A stretch of DNA of 47,500 bases, from positions 83,836 through 131,335 of the forward strand of contig NZ_VHQI01000013.1 of assembly GCF_006517625.1 (NCBI RefSeq), in the 5' to 3' direction. The position numbers and the translations under genes are program-made. The notes under the pieces were generated by a model. It was not told where the DNA came from. It did not search any database and saw nothing but the letters and a program-made list of their open reading frames with translations. Below, in pieces: positions 39,770 to 47,500 of the stretch (its first letter is position 1; each line of letters starts with the position of its first letter). This DNA comes from Mixta tenebrionis. GTDB lineage: Bacteria > Pseudomonadota > Gammaproteobacteria > Enterobacterales > Enterobacteriaceae.

Positions 39770-39993
39770 GGTCCGTGCAGCATTTATTAGCAGCGCTTTT
39801 TAAAGCGCAAATCTAATTATATGAATAATAAGATTTTTAACAAAACAGACTACAAAATTAACGTCAATAGATGGCAATAAATATGGCAAATATCTTACAA
39901 TTTTTTTCATAAAGCCGGCCAGCAAGCGCTTTACGCGCTTTAAGGGTATAATCACCCCATTCAAACTTAATCAACGTTTCAGGAGCCGCTATT

Positions 39994-40614
39994 TTGTCTG
40001 GCTGGAATTATCACGTTACACACTTCGTTACCAGCGCCCCCGATATTCGCCACCTCCCGGCGGATAACGGTATTGAAGTGGCTTTTGCAGGGCGGTCAAA
40101 TGCGGGTAAGTCCAGTGCTCTCAATACGCTGACTAATCAAAAAAACCTGGCGCGCACCAGTAAAACGCCGGGACGCACGCAGCTGATTAACCTGTTCCAG
40201 GTTGCCGAGGGGGCACGGTTAGTTGATCTGCCCGGCTATGGCTATGCTGAAGTGCCGGAAGAGATGAAGCTCAAGTGGCAGCGGGCGCTGGGCGAATATC
40301 TGCAAAAACGCGAATGTCTGCAGGGGCTGGTAGTATTAATGGATATCCGCCATCCGATGAAAGATCTCGACCAGCAGATGATTGAATGGGCGGTACAAAG
40401 CCAGATTCCGGTGCTGGTGCTGCTGACCAAAGCGGACAAACTGGCTTCCGGCGCGCGTAAGAGCCAGCTTAATATGGTGCGTGAGGCTTCGCTTGCCTTT
40501 ATGGGCGATGTGCAGGTGGAGATTTTCTCTTCGCTGAAAAAAATCGGCGTGGATAAGCTGCGGCAAAAGCTGGATAGCTGGTTCAGCCCGTTGAATGGCC
40601 AGACGGCAGAGTAA
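39994..40614 (+). CDS. engB: Ribosome biogenesis GTPase EngB (YihA/YsxC)
   Basis: 206-residue essential Era-like GTPase needed for 50S assembly. G1 GRSNAGKSS (about 33-41), G3 [11 protein letters not shown] and G4 TKAD are present. Translation starts at TTG, as in E. coli yihA; AGGAG lies upstream and no ATG gives the conserved [14 protein letters not shown] start region. It stands alone between csrC and spf. Confidence 0.97.
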   Translation: MSGWNYHVTHFVTSAPDIRHLPADNGIEVAFAGRSNAGKSSALNTLTNQKNLARTSKTPGRTQLINLFQVAEGARLVDLPGYGYAEVPEEMKLKWQRALGEYLQKRECLQGLVVLMDIRHPMKDLDQQMIEWAVQSQIPVLVLLTKADKLASGARKSQLNMVREASLAFMGDVQVEIFSSLKKIGVDKLRQKLDSWFSPLNGQTAE

Positions 40615-40664
40615 GATGAAAATGGTTGCGCGCCCTGCTGCGCAGCCATATAAAGCTGCCCAAT

Positions 40665-40771
40665 AAAAAACGCCCCAGTCACAGAATGACTGGGGCGGCT
40701 AATATTCAGCCAAATCCGATTACGTGAAGTAAAAGGTCTGAAAGATAGAACATCTTACCTCTGTACCCTAC
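40665..40771 (-). ncRNA. spf: Spot 42 small RNA
   Basis: On the minus strand from 40771 the RNA starts GTAGGGTACAGAGGTAAGAT, as in E. coli Spot 42. It ends in the hairpin GCCCCAGTCA-TTCTG-TGACTGGGGC followed by a T run. The unstructured CU/UA-rich seed regions (TTCTATCTTTCAGACCTTTT) are conserved. Spot 42 is an Hfq-dependent RNA that lowers galK and many carbon-use mRNAs under glucose, and is repressed by cAMP-CRP. It lies downstream of polA and converges on engB, as in E. coli. Confidence 0.97.
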
Positions 40772-40778
40772 GTCTTAG

Positions 40779-40807
40779 ACTTTACCTGATTTTTTCTGAC
40801 CCACAAA
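40779..40807 (-). promoter_or_regulatory. spf (Spot 42) promoter
   Basis: TTTGTG (40807-40802), 17 bases, TAAAGT (40784-40779), then seven bases to the expected start G at 40771, all on the minus strand. A perfect inverted repeat CCACAAA-N6-TTTGTGG (40801-40820) overlaps the -35. Confidence 0.65.
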
Positions 40808-40997
40808 GCATTTTTTGTGGTTAATTTTCATAAAACAGTAATTTTTTCTTAACAGCCGTCACATAAACGGCCCATGTCTGTAGCTTAGTTACTAAAAAAG
40901 TGGTTAGCCGCGATACCTTGAGCTTTTTAACGCTTTGAATAAAAAGCCATCGCCCGGCGATCGGTTAGCCTGCCGCAGCGACAGGCCTTTCCCATGC

Positions 40998-43784
40998 CTA
41001 GTGGGCCTGATCCCAGTTATCTCCTACGCCAACATCCACACGCAGCGGAACATCCAGCTTCATGCTGTTTTCCATCAGCTGGCGGATTTTAGCGCTGGCT
41101 GCCTCGACCTCTTCTTCCCGCACCTCAAACACCAGTTCATCGTGTACCTGCATGATCATCTTAACCTGCGGCGCATCCGGCTGCCGCAGCCAGGCGTCAA
41201 CATCAATCATGGCGCGCTTGATAATATCCGCCGCCGTTCCCTGCATCGGCGCGTTAATCGCCGCGCGCTCGGCCGCCTTACGGCGAATCGCATTGGCGGA
41301 CTTGATATCCGGCAACCACAGCCGGCGTCCGTCCAGCGTAGAGACATAGCCCTGCTCTGAAGCCTGCTTACGGGTATTTTCCATATAGGTCAGCACGCCA
41401 GGGTAACGCTCGAAATAGCGATCCATATAGACCTTCGCCTCGCCCGCGTTAATATTCAGCTGACGCGACAGACCGAAAGCGCTCATACCGTAAATCAGCC
41501 CGAAGTTAATGGCTTTTGCGCTACGGCGCTGTTCGCTGGTCACCTTATCAACGCTGACGCCGAACACTTCCGCTGCCGTAGCGCGGTGGATATCCTGGCC
41601 TTCGGCAAAGGCGGCCAGCAGGCCTTTATCCTGAGAAAGATGCGCCATAATGCGCAGTTCAATCTGCGAATAGTCGGCCGCAACAATACGATGCCCCTGC
41701 GGGGCAATAAAAGCCTGGCGAATACGCCGCCCTTCATCGTTACGCACCGGTATGTTTTGCAGGTTAGGATCGGTAGAAGAAAGTCGCCCGGTTGCCGTTA
41801 CCGCCTGCTGATAAGAAGTATGCACGCGTCCGGTGCGCGGGTTAATCATCTGCGGCAATTTATCGGTATAGGTAGATTTCAGCTTCGATAGTCCGCGATG
41901 TTCAAGGATAACCTTAGGCAGCGGGTAATCGAGCGCCAGCTCCGCCAGCACCTCTTCGCTGGTGGAAGGCGCGCCGCCCGGCGTTTTTTTCGTAGGTTTG
42001 ATGCCCTGTTTTTCAAACAGAATGGTTTGCAGCTGCTTAGGCGAGGAGAGATTAAACGGCTCGCCCGCCAGCTCATGCGCTTTCTCTTCCAGCTCTTTCA
42101 GGCGTATCGTCAGCTCCTGCGAGTGTTTCGCCAGAATATGCTGATCGATTAAGACGCCGTTGCGTTCGATGCGCGAGATCACCGTCAGCAGCGGCATCTC
42201 AATCTTTTCGAATACCTTTTTTGGCCCGGCTTCTTTTTCCAGCTCCGGCCACATCTTCAGGTGCAGCTGCAGCGTGACGTCAGCATCTTCCGCCGCATAA
42301 TGCGCCGCCTGCTCCAGCGCAATCTGGTTAAAGGTGAGCTGGCCTTTGCCCTTGCCGGCAATCTCGGTGAAGGTCACCGTTTTATGGTTCAGCCAGCGTG
42401 CCGCCAGGCTGTCCATATCATGCTTACCGCCCACGCTGTTCAGCATGTAGGATTCAAGCATGGTATCGAACTTAATCCCTCCCAGTTCGATATCATAATT
42501 TTTCAGCACGCTACGATCGAATTTGAGGTTCTGACCTACCTTCAACAGGCTATCGTCCTCAAGCAGCGGTTTGAGGCGCGCCAGTACGGCATCGCGATTC
42601 AGCTGATCGGGCGCATCAAGATAATCATGCGCTACCGGTAAATAAGCCGCCTCGCCGGGGGCGATGGCAAAAGAGAGGCCGATAATATTGGCGGTAAGCG
42701 TATCGAGCGAGTCGGTTTCCAGATCGAAGGCGAACAGCGCGCTCTCCTGCAGCTTCTTCAGCCAGCGCTCAAAAGTCTCTTCATCAAGAATGGTTACGTA
42801 GCCGTCTGAAGAGAGCACGCTGCTGCTTTCCGGCTGCGGCTCTGCCGCTTCTGCCGGCGCCTGCTGCGCGCCAGCGCCGCTTTTCCGCTCCTGTAGCCAT
42901 TTACCCTCTTCCAGATCGCTAATCCAGCGACGGAATTCATAATGACGAAACAGGCCAAGCAGCGTTTCCACATCAGGATCGTTCACCGTCAGCTGATCAC
43001 AGCCGACTTCCAGCTCTACATCCGTTTTAATCGTCGCAAGCTGATAAGAAAGCAGCGCTATATCTTTATTTTTCTCCAGCTTAGCCGCCATGGTTTTTGC
43101 GCCACGGAAGCCTAAATCAGCAACTTTATCCAGATTTTCATACAGCGTATGGATACCGCCCAGCCCCTGCAACAGCGCCTGGGCTGTTTTCTCGCCAACG
43201 CCAGGCACGCCCGGAATGTTATCTGAGGAATCGCCCATCAGCGCCAGAAAATCAATAATCAGCTCAGGAGGGATGCCATATTTATTCTTTACCTCTTCCG
43301 GGCCAAGGATGGCATTACTCATGGTGTTGATTAGCGTGATATTAGGCGTAACCAGCTGCGCCATGTCTTTATCGCCGGTACTGATCAGCACCGCTCGCCC
43401 CTGTTTTTCCGCCTGTAGCGCCAGCGTACCGATAACGTCATCCGCCTCGACGCCGGAAACCGCCAGCAGCGGCAGCCCCATCGCCCGCACCATGTTGTGC
43501 AGCGGCTCAATCTGCGCGCGCAGATCGTCAGGCATTGGCGGACGATGAGATTTGTAATGCTCAAACAGTTCGTCGCGGAACGTTTTGCCTTTTGCATCAA
43601 ACACTACGGCTACATGGCTGGGCTTGTACTGCAATAACAAGCTGCGCAGCATATTGAGAACGCCTAACATCGCTCCGGTCGGCTCTCCGGCGCTGGTGGT
43701 CAGCGGCGGAAAAGCGTGATAAGCGCGATAAAGGTAGGAGGATCCATCTACCAGAATCAAAGGGTTTTCTGCGATTTGAGCCAT
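40998..43784 (-). CDS. polA: DNA polymerase I
   Basis: 928-residue repair and Okazaki-fragment polymerase. The 5'-3' exonuclease (about 1-290) shows [20 protein letters not shown] and [17 protein letters not shown]. The proofreading exonuclease (about 325-520) has the DLETDSLDT active site. The polymerase domain follows, with motif [15 protein letters not shown], motif [15 protein letters not shown] and motif C QVHDELVF. Length equals E. coli Pol I. It stands alone, with spf downstream and a 430-base gap upstream. Confidence 0.98.
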   Translation of the reverse strand: MAQIAENPLILVDGSSYLYRAYHAFPPLTTSAGEPTGAMLGVLNMLRSLLLQYKPSHVAVVFDAKGKTFRDELFEHYKSHRPPMPDDLRAQIEPLHNMVRAMGLPLLAVSGVEADDVIGTLALQAEKQGRAVLISTGDKDMAQLVTPNITLINTMSNAILGPEEVKNKYGIPPELIIDFLALMGDSSDNIPGVPGVGEKTAQALLQGLGGIHTLYENLDKVADLGFRGAKTMAAKLEKNKDIALLSYQLATIKTDVELEVGCDQLTVNDPDVETLLGLFRHYEFRRWISDLEEGKWLQERKSGAGAQQAPAEAAEPQPESSSVLSSDGYVTILDEETFERWLKKLQESALFAFDLETDSLDTLTANIIGLSFAIAPGEAAYLPVAHDYLDAPDQLNRDAVLARLKPLLEDDSLLKVGQNLKFDRSVLKNYDIELGGIKFDTMLESYMLNSVGGKHDMDSLAARWLNHKTVTFTEIAGKGKGQLTFNQIALEQAAHYAAEDADVTLQLHLKMWPELEKEAGPKKVFEKIEMPLLTVISRIERNGVLIDQHILAKHSQELTIRLKELEEKAHELAGEPFNLSSPKQLQTILFEKQGIKPTKKTPGGAPSTSEEVLAELALDYPLPKVILEHRGLSKLKSTYTDKLPQMINPRTGRVHTSYQQAVTATGRLSSTDPNLQNIPVRNDEGRRIRQAFIAPQGHRIVAADYSQIELRIMAHLSQDKGLLAAFAEGQDIHRATAAEVFGVSVDKVTSEQRRSAKAINFGLIYGMSAFGLSRQLNINAGEAKVYMDRYFERYPGVLTYMENTRKQASEQGYVSTLDGRRLWLPDIKSANAIRRKAAERAAINAPMQGTAADIIKRAMIDVDAWLRQPDAPQVKMIMQVHDELVFEVREEEVEAASAKIRQLMENSMKLDVPLRVDVGVGDNWDQAH

Positions 43785-43914
43785 AAGTTTTCACGTTCCA
43801 GGATGATCGTTGATATGGCATAAGGATGCCACATGATACGGACAAAAATGAAATAACCTGGACGGAAGTTTAGCGTCAGCTCTGGAAAAAAGCGCAGCGG
43901 CCAGATGCGCTACC

Positions 43915-43923
43915 TGTGGATAA
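43915..43923 (-). promoter_or_regulatory. Consensus DnaA box upstream of polA
   Basis: TTATCCACA on the minus strand (TGTGGATAA on plus) is an exact consensus DnaA box. It lies about 130 bases upstream of the polA start in the polA direction. A single box may be chance, but its position is compatible with DnaA influence on polA. Confidence 0.4.
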
Positions 43924-44173
43924 CTTTGTGTGCAAAAATACTAACGTATTGTTATTTACGCAGTTAGAGAAAAAATCACCAAAATTAACCATTAAAAATC
44001 ATCAGCTTGGATCAATAAAAAGATCGCTTCCCGATGAAATTTAATTCAGATCAAATGTGGATATAAATATGGAGGATCCTGAAATTGTCCCGATCTTCAG
44101 GTTTAAATTGCCCCTCGATCCGAGCGAACGGTTATTTTTTCAACAGGGACAGGGGAAAGTATACTGCATGAAT

Positions 44174-44203
44174 AAAAAAACGCCGGCATCGCCGGCGTCT
44201 TTT
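44174..44203 (-). terminator. Intrinsic terminator after dsbA
   Basis: CGCCGGC-ATC-GCCGGCG (44181-44197) with seven T following on the minus strand, beginning about 15 bases after the dsbA stop. T residues also follow on the plus strand. Confidence 0.92.
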
Positions 44204-44214
44204 TTAGATCGTTT

Positions 44215-44844
44215 TTACTTCTTATCGACGAGGAATTTTACCACATCGGCATATTGCTGAACGAAGACGTCCAGCGAGTCGGTATTAAGGCCGCCGTTGT
44301 TAACCATATATTTGCCGTTAACAAACATCGCCGGAACGCCACGCAGATCTACATCCGCCGCCGCTTTCTGCTGCTGAGCTACCAGCGCTTTTACAGCAAA
44401 GCTGTTCCAGGCAGCGTCATATTCTTCCGGCGTAATGCCGGCAGCTTTAATAAAGACAGCCTTCAGGCTGGCAGGATCGTTAATGGTTTGGGTTTTCTGA
44501 ATACCTTCAAAAATGGGTGAGGAGACTTTATCCTCAACGCCCAGAGCAATAGCGACCGCCCAGGCATGCGTCAGCACCGGCCCCATTTCAGCGCCGAGGA
44601 AATCAACGTGATATTTAGTCACTTTCACATCCGACGGCAGCTTTTTCTTTACGGCATCGCCAACATGAAAAACTTCTTCAAACTGGTAGCAGTGGGGGCA
44701 GAAAAAGGAAAAGAATTCCATTACCTGCGGCTCGCCAGCAACCGGCTTATCCAGCGTAACGTACTGCTTTCCATCGGTAAACTGTGCTGCTGAGGCGCTA
44801 AACGCCAGAACAAGACCCACCAGCGCAAGCCATAATTTTTTCAT
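44215..44844 (-). CDS. dsbA: Thiol:disulfide interchange protein DsbA
   Basis: Periplasmic oxidase that introduces disulfides into exported proteins and is recycled by DsbB. The 209-residue precursor has a signal peptide (about 1-19, cut near ASA-AQF). The thioredoxin fold with redox motif C49-P-H-C52 in [15 protein letters not shown] is interrupted by the helical domain. The cis-proline loop is [10 protein letters not shown]. It lies 26 bases downstream of srkA, so it is probably co-transcribed with it as well as ending at a strong terminator. Confidence 0.97.
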   Translation of the reverse strand: MKKLWLALVGLVLAFSASAAQFTDGKQYVTLDKPVAGEPQVMEFFSFFCPHCYQFEEVFHVGDAVKKKLPSDVKVTKYHVDFLGAEMGPVLTHAWAVAIALGVEDKVSSPIFEGIQKTQTINDPASLKAVFIKAAGITPEEYDAAWNSFAVKALVAQQQKAAADVDLRGVPAMFVNGKYMVNNGGLNTDSLDVFVQQYADVVKFLVDKK

Positions 44845-44870
44845 CTTGAGACCATCTCCTTAAACAAGTA

Positions 44871-45857
44871 TCAGAATTCAGGCATTAACCGCAGTGGCGG
44901 CTGCTGTAACACGTTATTTTGCTCTTTGAAAGACGCAATTTGCCTGCGCCAGAAATCCTCTTCCGTCATCCACGGAAAGCTGCGCGGAAAAGCAGAATCT
45001 TGCCAGCGGCGAACAATCCACGCCAGATAATAAACCATGCGCATAGCGCGTAAAGGTTCAATCAGTGACAATTCATTAATATCAAACTCTCTGAATTCAC
45101 TATAGGCCTCCAGCAGCATATCCCACTGAATACGCTGCTGTTGCCGATCGCCATTGACCAACATCCACAGATCCTGCACCGCGGGCCCGCTGCGCGCATC
45201 ATCTAAATCAACAAAGAGCGGTCCGTCGCGCCACAGAATGTTGCCTGGATGACAATCGCCATGCAGGCGCAGCGGCGCCCAGTCAGTATGCCAGCAATCT
45301 TGTAAAGTTTTGCCTAGCCGATCAAGAGTATCGCTTAAAGTTGCTTTTAACCCGTTTGGCACCAGGCTACTCTGCTGCAAGATCCGGGCTGGCTCGTTGA
45401 TATATTCCTGCAGGCCGATGGCGGGACGAACGTGAAAAGGCTGGCGTTCGCCGCGTTGGTGCATGCGGGCGATAAAACGCCCTACAGCTTCCAGCTGATC
45501 CTCGTTATCCGTTTCATACTGGCGTCCGCCAAGGCTGGGAAACACCGCAAACCAGAAACCATCATGCTGATGCAGCGTGCTGCCGTTCAGCATTAGCGGC
45601 GCGGCCAACGGCACGTCATCCTGCTGCAGCTCCAGCGCAAACTGATGCTCCTCCTCGATCTGCTCGCGGCTCCAGCGCTGCGGCCGATAAAATTTCACCA
45701 CATAGCGCCGTTTCTCCTCATCAGAGAACTGGTAAACGCGGTTTTCGTAACTGTTGAGCGCGGTCAGACCTGAATCGACACGCAGACCTGTGTCCCAGAG
45801 CGCATCGATTATGGTGTCAGGATTAAGGGTATGAAAATGAAAGGCGGTGTTTTCCAT
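44871..45857 (-). CDS. srkA: Stress response kinase SrkA (YihE/RdoA)
   Basis: 328-residue Ser/Thr protein kinase of the aminoglycoside-phosphotransferase fold, which counters stress-induced death and is linked to the Cpx response with dsbA. The N-lobe has SYENRVYQF and VVKFYRP (the ATP-binding lysine). The catalytic loop is LRLHGDCHPGNILW and the metal motif is FVDLDDARSGP. The ATG at 45857 gives the E. coli length; a frame back to 45899 adds unlike residues. Confidence 0.96.
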   Translation of the reverse strand: MENTAFHFHTLNPDTIIDALWDTGLRVDSGLTALNSYENRVYQFSDEEKRRYVVKFYRPQRWSREQIEEEHQFALELQQDDVPLAAPLMLNGSTLHQHDGFWFAVFPSLGGRQYETDNEDQLEAVGRFIARMHQRGERQPFHVRPAIGLQEYINEPARILQQSSLVPNGLKATLSDTLDRLGKTLQDCWHTDWAPLRLHGDCHPGNILWRDGPLFVDLDDARSGPAVQDLWMLVNGDRQQQRIQWDMLLEAYSEFREFDINELSLIEPLRAMRMVYYLAWIVRRWQDSAFPRSFPWMTEEDFWRRQIASFKEQNNVLQQPPLRLMPEF

Positions 45858-45931
45858 CGTGCATCTCTGCTTAGTGCCAGAAGCGGATAAGAATAACACC
45901 GATTGGCCGGCCCAACAGAAGGCCGGAAAGA

Positions 45932-46201
45932 TTAATCTTTAATTATGCCGCGCGCGCGAAGCAGCGCCGTTTTAAAATCATCTTCATAATCTTTTTTCAG
46001 GCCGGGAATGGCTTCCTGTTTATCAGCGCCGCGCATTTTCAGGTGATAGATCAGGATATCGTCGGTTAGCGTATGCAGCGGGCCGTCAAAGCCTGACTCT
46101 TCCGCCAGTTTTTGTAAAAATTGCAACAGATTTAGATCCGGCTCGGTTTGCCATGCTGGCTGTAACAGTTCCAGCAGTTCATTCAGTCGATGATATTTCA
46201 T
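45932..46201 (-). CDS. yihD: YihD family protein
   Basis: 89-residue acidic protein of DUF1040 with unknown function. The sequence matches E. coli YihD throughout, e.g. [34 protein letters not shown] and [14 protein letters not shown] chose the ATG at 46201 because it gives the E. coli length; four more residues are possible from 46213. It lies 74 bases upstream of srkA and is divergent from mobA. Confidence 0.95.
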   Translation of the reverse strand: MKYHRLNELLELLQPAWQTEPDLNLLQFLQKLAEESGFDGPLHTLTDDILIYHLKMRGADKQEAIPGLKKDYEDDFKTALLRARGIIKD

Positions 46202-46275
46202 ATTGTTATCCATAACGATTTAACGGGCACTTACGTTAGCAGGGTTATCATCACAATAAAAGAGAGGTTTTAAAC

Positions 46276-46869
46276 GTGAGCGATTGGCGCACTGCAGTAG
46301 CCGGCGTAATTCTGGCAGGCGGACGAAGCAGCCGCATGGGCGGACAGGATAAGGCGCAGCTAACGCTGTGGGGCAAACCGTTATGGCAGCATGTCTGGCA
46401 GCGGCTGGCGCCACAGGTTCATGAGGTAAGCATTAGCGCAAACCGGCATCTGGAAATCTATCAACAAAGCCAGCTGCGCGTAATTAGCGATACATTACCC
46501 GATTACCCAGGCCCGCTGGCTGGGATGCTCAGCGCTTTTCAGCAGATTGATCGCTCATGGTTCGCCTTCGCCGCCTGCGATACGCCCTTTATTCCCGAAG
46601 ACTACGTTGCCCGTCTCTGGCAGCAAAAAGCGCAAGCGCAGGCGCCGGCGGTATGGGTGCGATCGCAGCATCGAGATCATCCGGCTCTGTCTCTGATGCA
46701 TCGTAGCCTGGCTCCGCAGCTCGCCGAATATCTGGCCAGCGGCGAACGACGCGTGCTTCATTTTTTAAGGCAGGCAGGCGGCCACGCGGTGACATTTGAC
46801 GACGATGAACAGGCCTTCGTGAATATGAATACTCCTGCAGATCTTCTGCATTATGAGGAAAAAGCGTAA
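46276..46869 (+). CDS. mobA: Molybdenum cofactor guanylyltransferase
   Basis: Attaches GMP from GTP to molybdopterin to form the MGD cofactor for DMSO-reductase-type enzymes. The 197-residue product has the nucleotide-binding LAGGRSSRMGGQDKAQL motif near residue 14, DYPGPLAGML, CDTPFIP and NMNTPADL. Translation starts at GTG with AGAGAGG upstream. The stop overlaps the mobB start (TAATG). Confidence 0.96.
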   Translation: MSDWRTAVAGVILAGGRSSRMGGQDKAQLTLWGKPLWQHVWQRLAPQVHEVSISANRHLEIYQQSQLRVISDTLPDYPGPLAGMLSAFQQIDRSWFAFAACDTPFIPEDYVARLWQQKAQAQAPAVWVRSQHRDHPALSLMHRSLAPQLAEYLASGERRVLHFLRQAGGHAVTFDDDEQAFVNMNTPADLLHYEEKA

Positions 46870-47414
46870 TGCTACCGATACTGGCTATTGCCGCCTGGAG
46901 TGGAACCGGGAAAACGACATTGCTTAAGAAATTGATTCCCTTGCTTAAACAGCAGGGAATTCGCCCAGGCCTGATTAAACATACGCATCATAATATGGAT
47001 GTCGACACGCCGGGCAAAGACAGCTACGAACTACGTAAAGCAGGCGCCGAGCAGGTGCTGGTCGCCAGCAGGCAACGCTGGGCGTTGATGACGGAAACAC
47101 CCGATGCACAGGATCCCGATTTTGCCTGGCTGGTGAGTCAAATGGATGCGCGTACGCTGGATATTGTACTGGTTGAAGGTTTTAAAGATGAGCCGATCCC
47201 ACGTATTCTGCTGTGGCGTAGGCAAGCTGGTAAGCACCATACTGATGCGGACTGGGAAACGCTGCTGGATGAGCGGGTGATTGCGGTAGCCTGTGATGAA
47301 CCGCTTGATATAAAGCTATCTGTCCCACTACTGGATTTGAACCATCCGCCGCAGATCGCCGCTTTTATTATTCAGTGGTCCGGCCTTATTAACGGCAGCA
47401 GCATGGGCGGTTGA
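46869..47414 (+). CDS. mobB: Molybdopterin-guanine dinucleotide biosynthesis adaptor MobB
   Basis: 181-residue GTP-binding partner of MobA; it improves MGD formation but is not essential in E. coli. The P-loop WSGTGKTT (10-17) and conserved KHTHHNMDVDTPGKDSYELR region are present, as is the VEGFKDEPIPRI motif. It overlaps mobA by one base. In E. coli mobB lies next to the rrnA operon; the 86 bases that remain in the window show no rRNA sequence. Confidence 0.95.
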   Translation: MLPILAIAAWSGTGKTTLLKKLIPLLKQQGIRPGLIKHTHHNMDVDTPGKDSYELRKAGAEQVLVASRQRWALMTETPDAQDPDFAWLVSQMDARTLDIVLVEGFKDEPIPRILLWRRQAGKHHTDADWETLLDERVIAVACDEPLDIKLSVPLLDLNHPPQIAAFIIQWSGLINGSSMGG

Positions 47415-47500
47415 GGTTTTGAGACGGCGTCTGACGGCGGGGAAGACGCTTATCCGCAGCACGGGGGCATGCCGGTCAAAAAACGGGCGCTAAAAGCGCG

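Larger units (their letters stand above)
43785..44214. other. Intergenic region between dsbA and polA
   Basis: No supported gene. E. coli carries yihF and yihG here; neither is present and no remnant is recognisable. The region holds a perfect DnaA-box sequence (43915-43923), an A/T-rich stretch (about 43935-44070) and the dsbA terminator. A 67-codon frame at 44057-44260 runs through that terminator into dsbA and is not credible. Confidence 0.7.

Noticed and set aside
40858-40863. CRP site for spf (TGTGA on the minus strand)
   Set aside because: Only one half-site matches, and its centre is too far upstream for simple repression.
44057-44260. 67-codon plus-strand frame in the dsbA-polA gap
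   Set aside because: It runs through the dsbA terminator and into the dsbA coding region.
47415-47500. Start of an rRNA operon beyond mobB, as in E. coli
   Set aside because: The 86 bases show no 5S, 16S or 23S sequence, so nothing can be claimed.

Overview
The window is chromosomal DNA of an enterobacterium (Enterobacterales). The housekeeping proteins read as close relatives of the Escherichia coli K-12 ones, and long blocks keep the E. coli gene order. Several differences point to a member of the Erwiniaceae (Pantoea/Erwinia/Mixta group) rather than E. coli itself: dinD, gltS, yihF and yihG are missing from their E. coli positions, there are accessory insertions, and the Wzx-type flippase resembles the amylovoran/colanic acid type. 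The genus is an inference; no 16S gene is present.

Layout. (1) 113-6334: mutM, rpmG-rpmB, radC, coaBC-dut, slmA and the rph-pyrE operon with its attenuator (DNA repair, ribosomal proteins, CoA and pyrimidine synthesis, nucleoid occlusion). (2) 6446-11234: an accessory block on the minus strand, inserted between rph and yicC. It encodes a bifunctional OlsF-like acyltransferase followed by a lipoprotein HlyD-type adaptor, an ABC ATPase and an ABC-2 permease. (3) 11235-11863 is an AT-rich gap, then yicC. (4) 12728-15703 is a second accessory region: a 1.1-kb stretch without genes but with a heptamer tandem repeat, an orphan DNase-colicin immunity gene, and an orphan polysaccharide flippase. (5) 15914-27700: yicG, ligB, the gmk-rpoZ-spoT-trmH-recG cluster (nucleotide metabolism, stringent response, tRNA modification, fork rescue), xanP and yicH. 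(6) 27691-32587: fabY, dtd, yihY, yihX and typA, all on the minus strand. The yicH/fabY junction joins two segments that lie far apart in E. coli K-12. (7) 32588-37267: the nitrogen-control operon glnA-glnL-glnG with its NtrC enhancer sites and sigma-54 promoter, then the tiny gene yshB. (8) 37307-39434: hemN, an undescribed 59-residue membrane protein coupled to it, and yihI. (9) 39502-40771: two regulatory RNAs flanking engB, the CsrA-sponge CsrC and Spot 42. (10) 40998-47414: polA, dsbA, srkA, yihD and mobA-mobB.

The strongest candidates for something new are three. The first is the OlsF-like acyltransferase/ABC exporter operon, which may be an aminolipid synthesis-and-export module. The second is the orphan immunity gene with a changed hot-spot residue. 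The third is the 59-residue membrane protein whose stop codon lies 2 nt from the hemN start. Two small genes (yshB and the 59-residue protein), rpmG and both small RNAs were found by reading the intergenic sequence directly.
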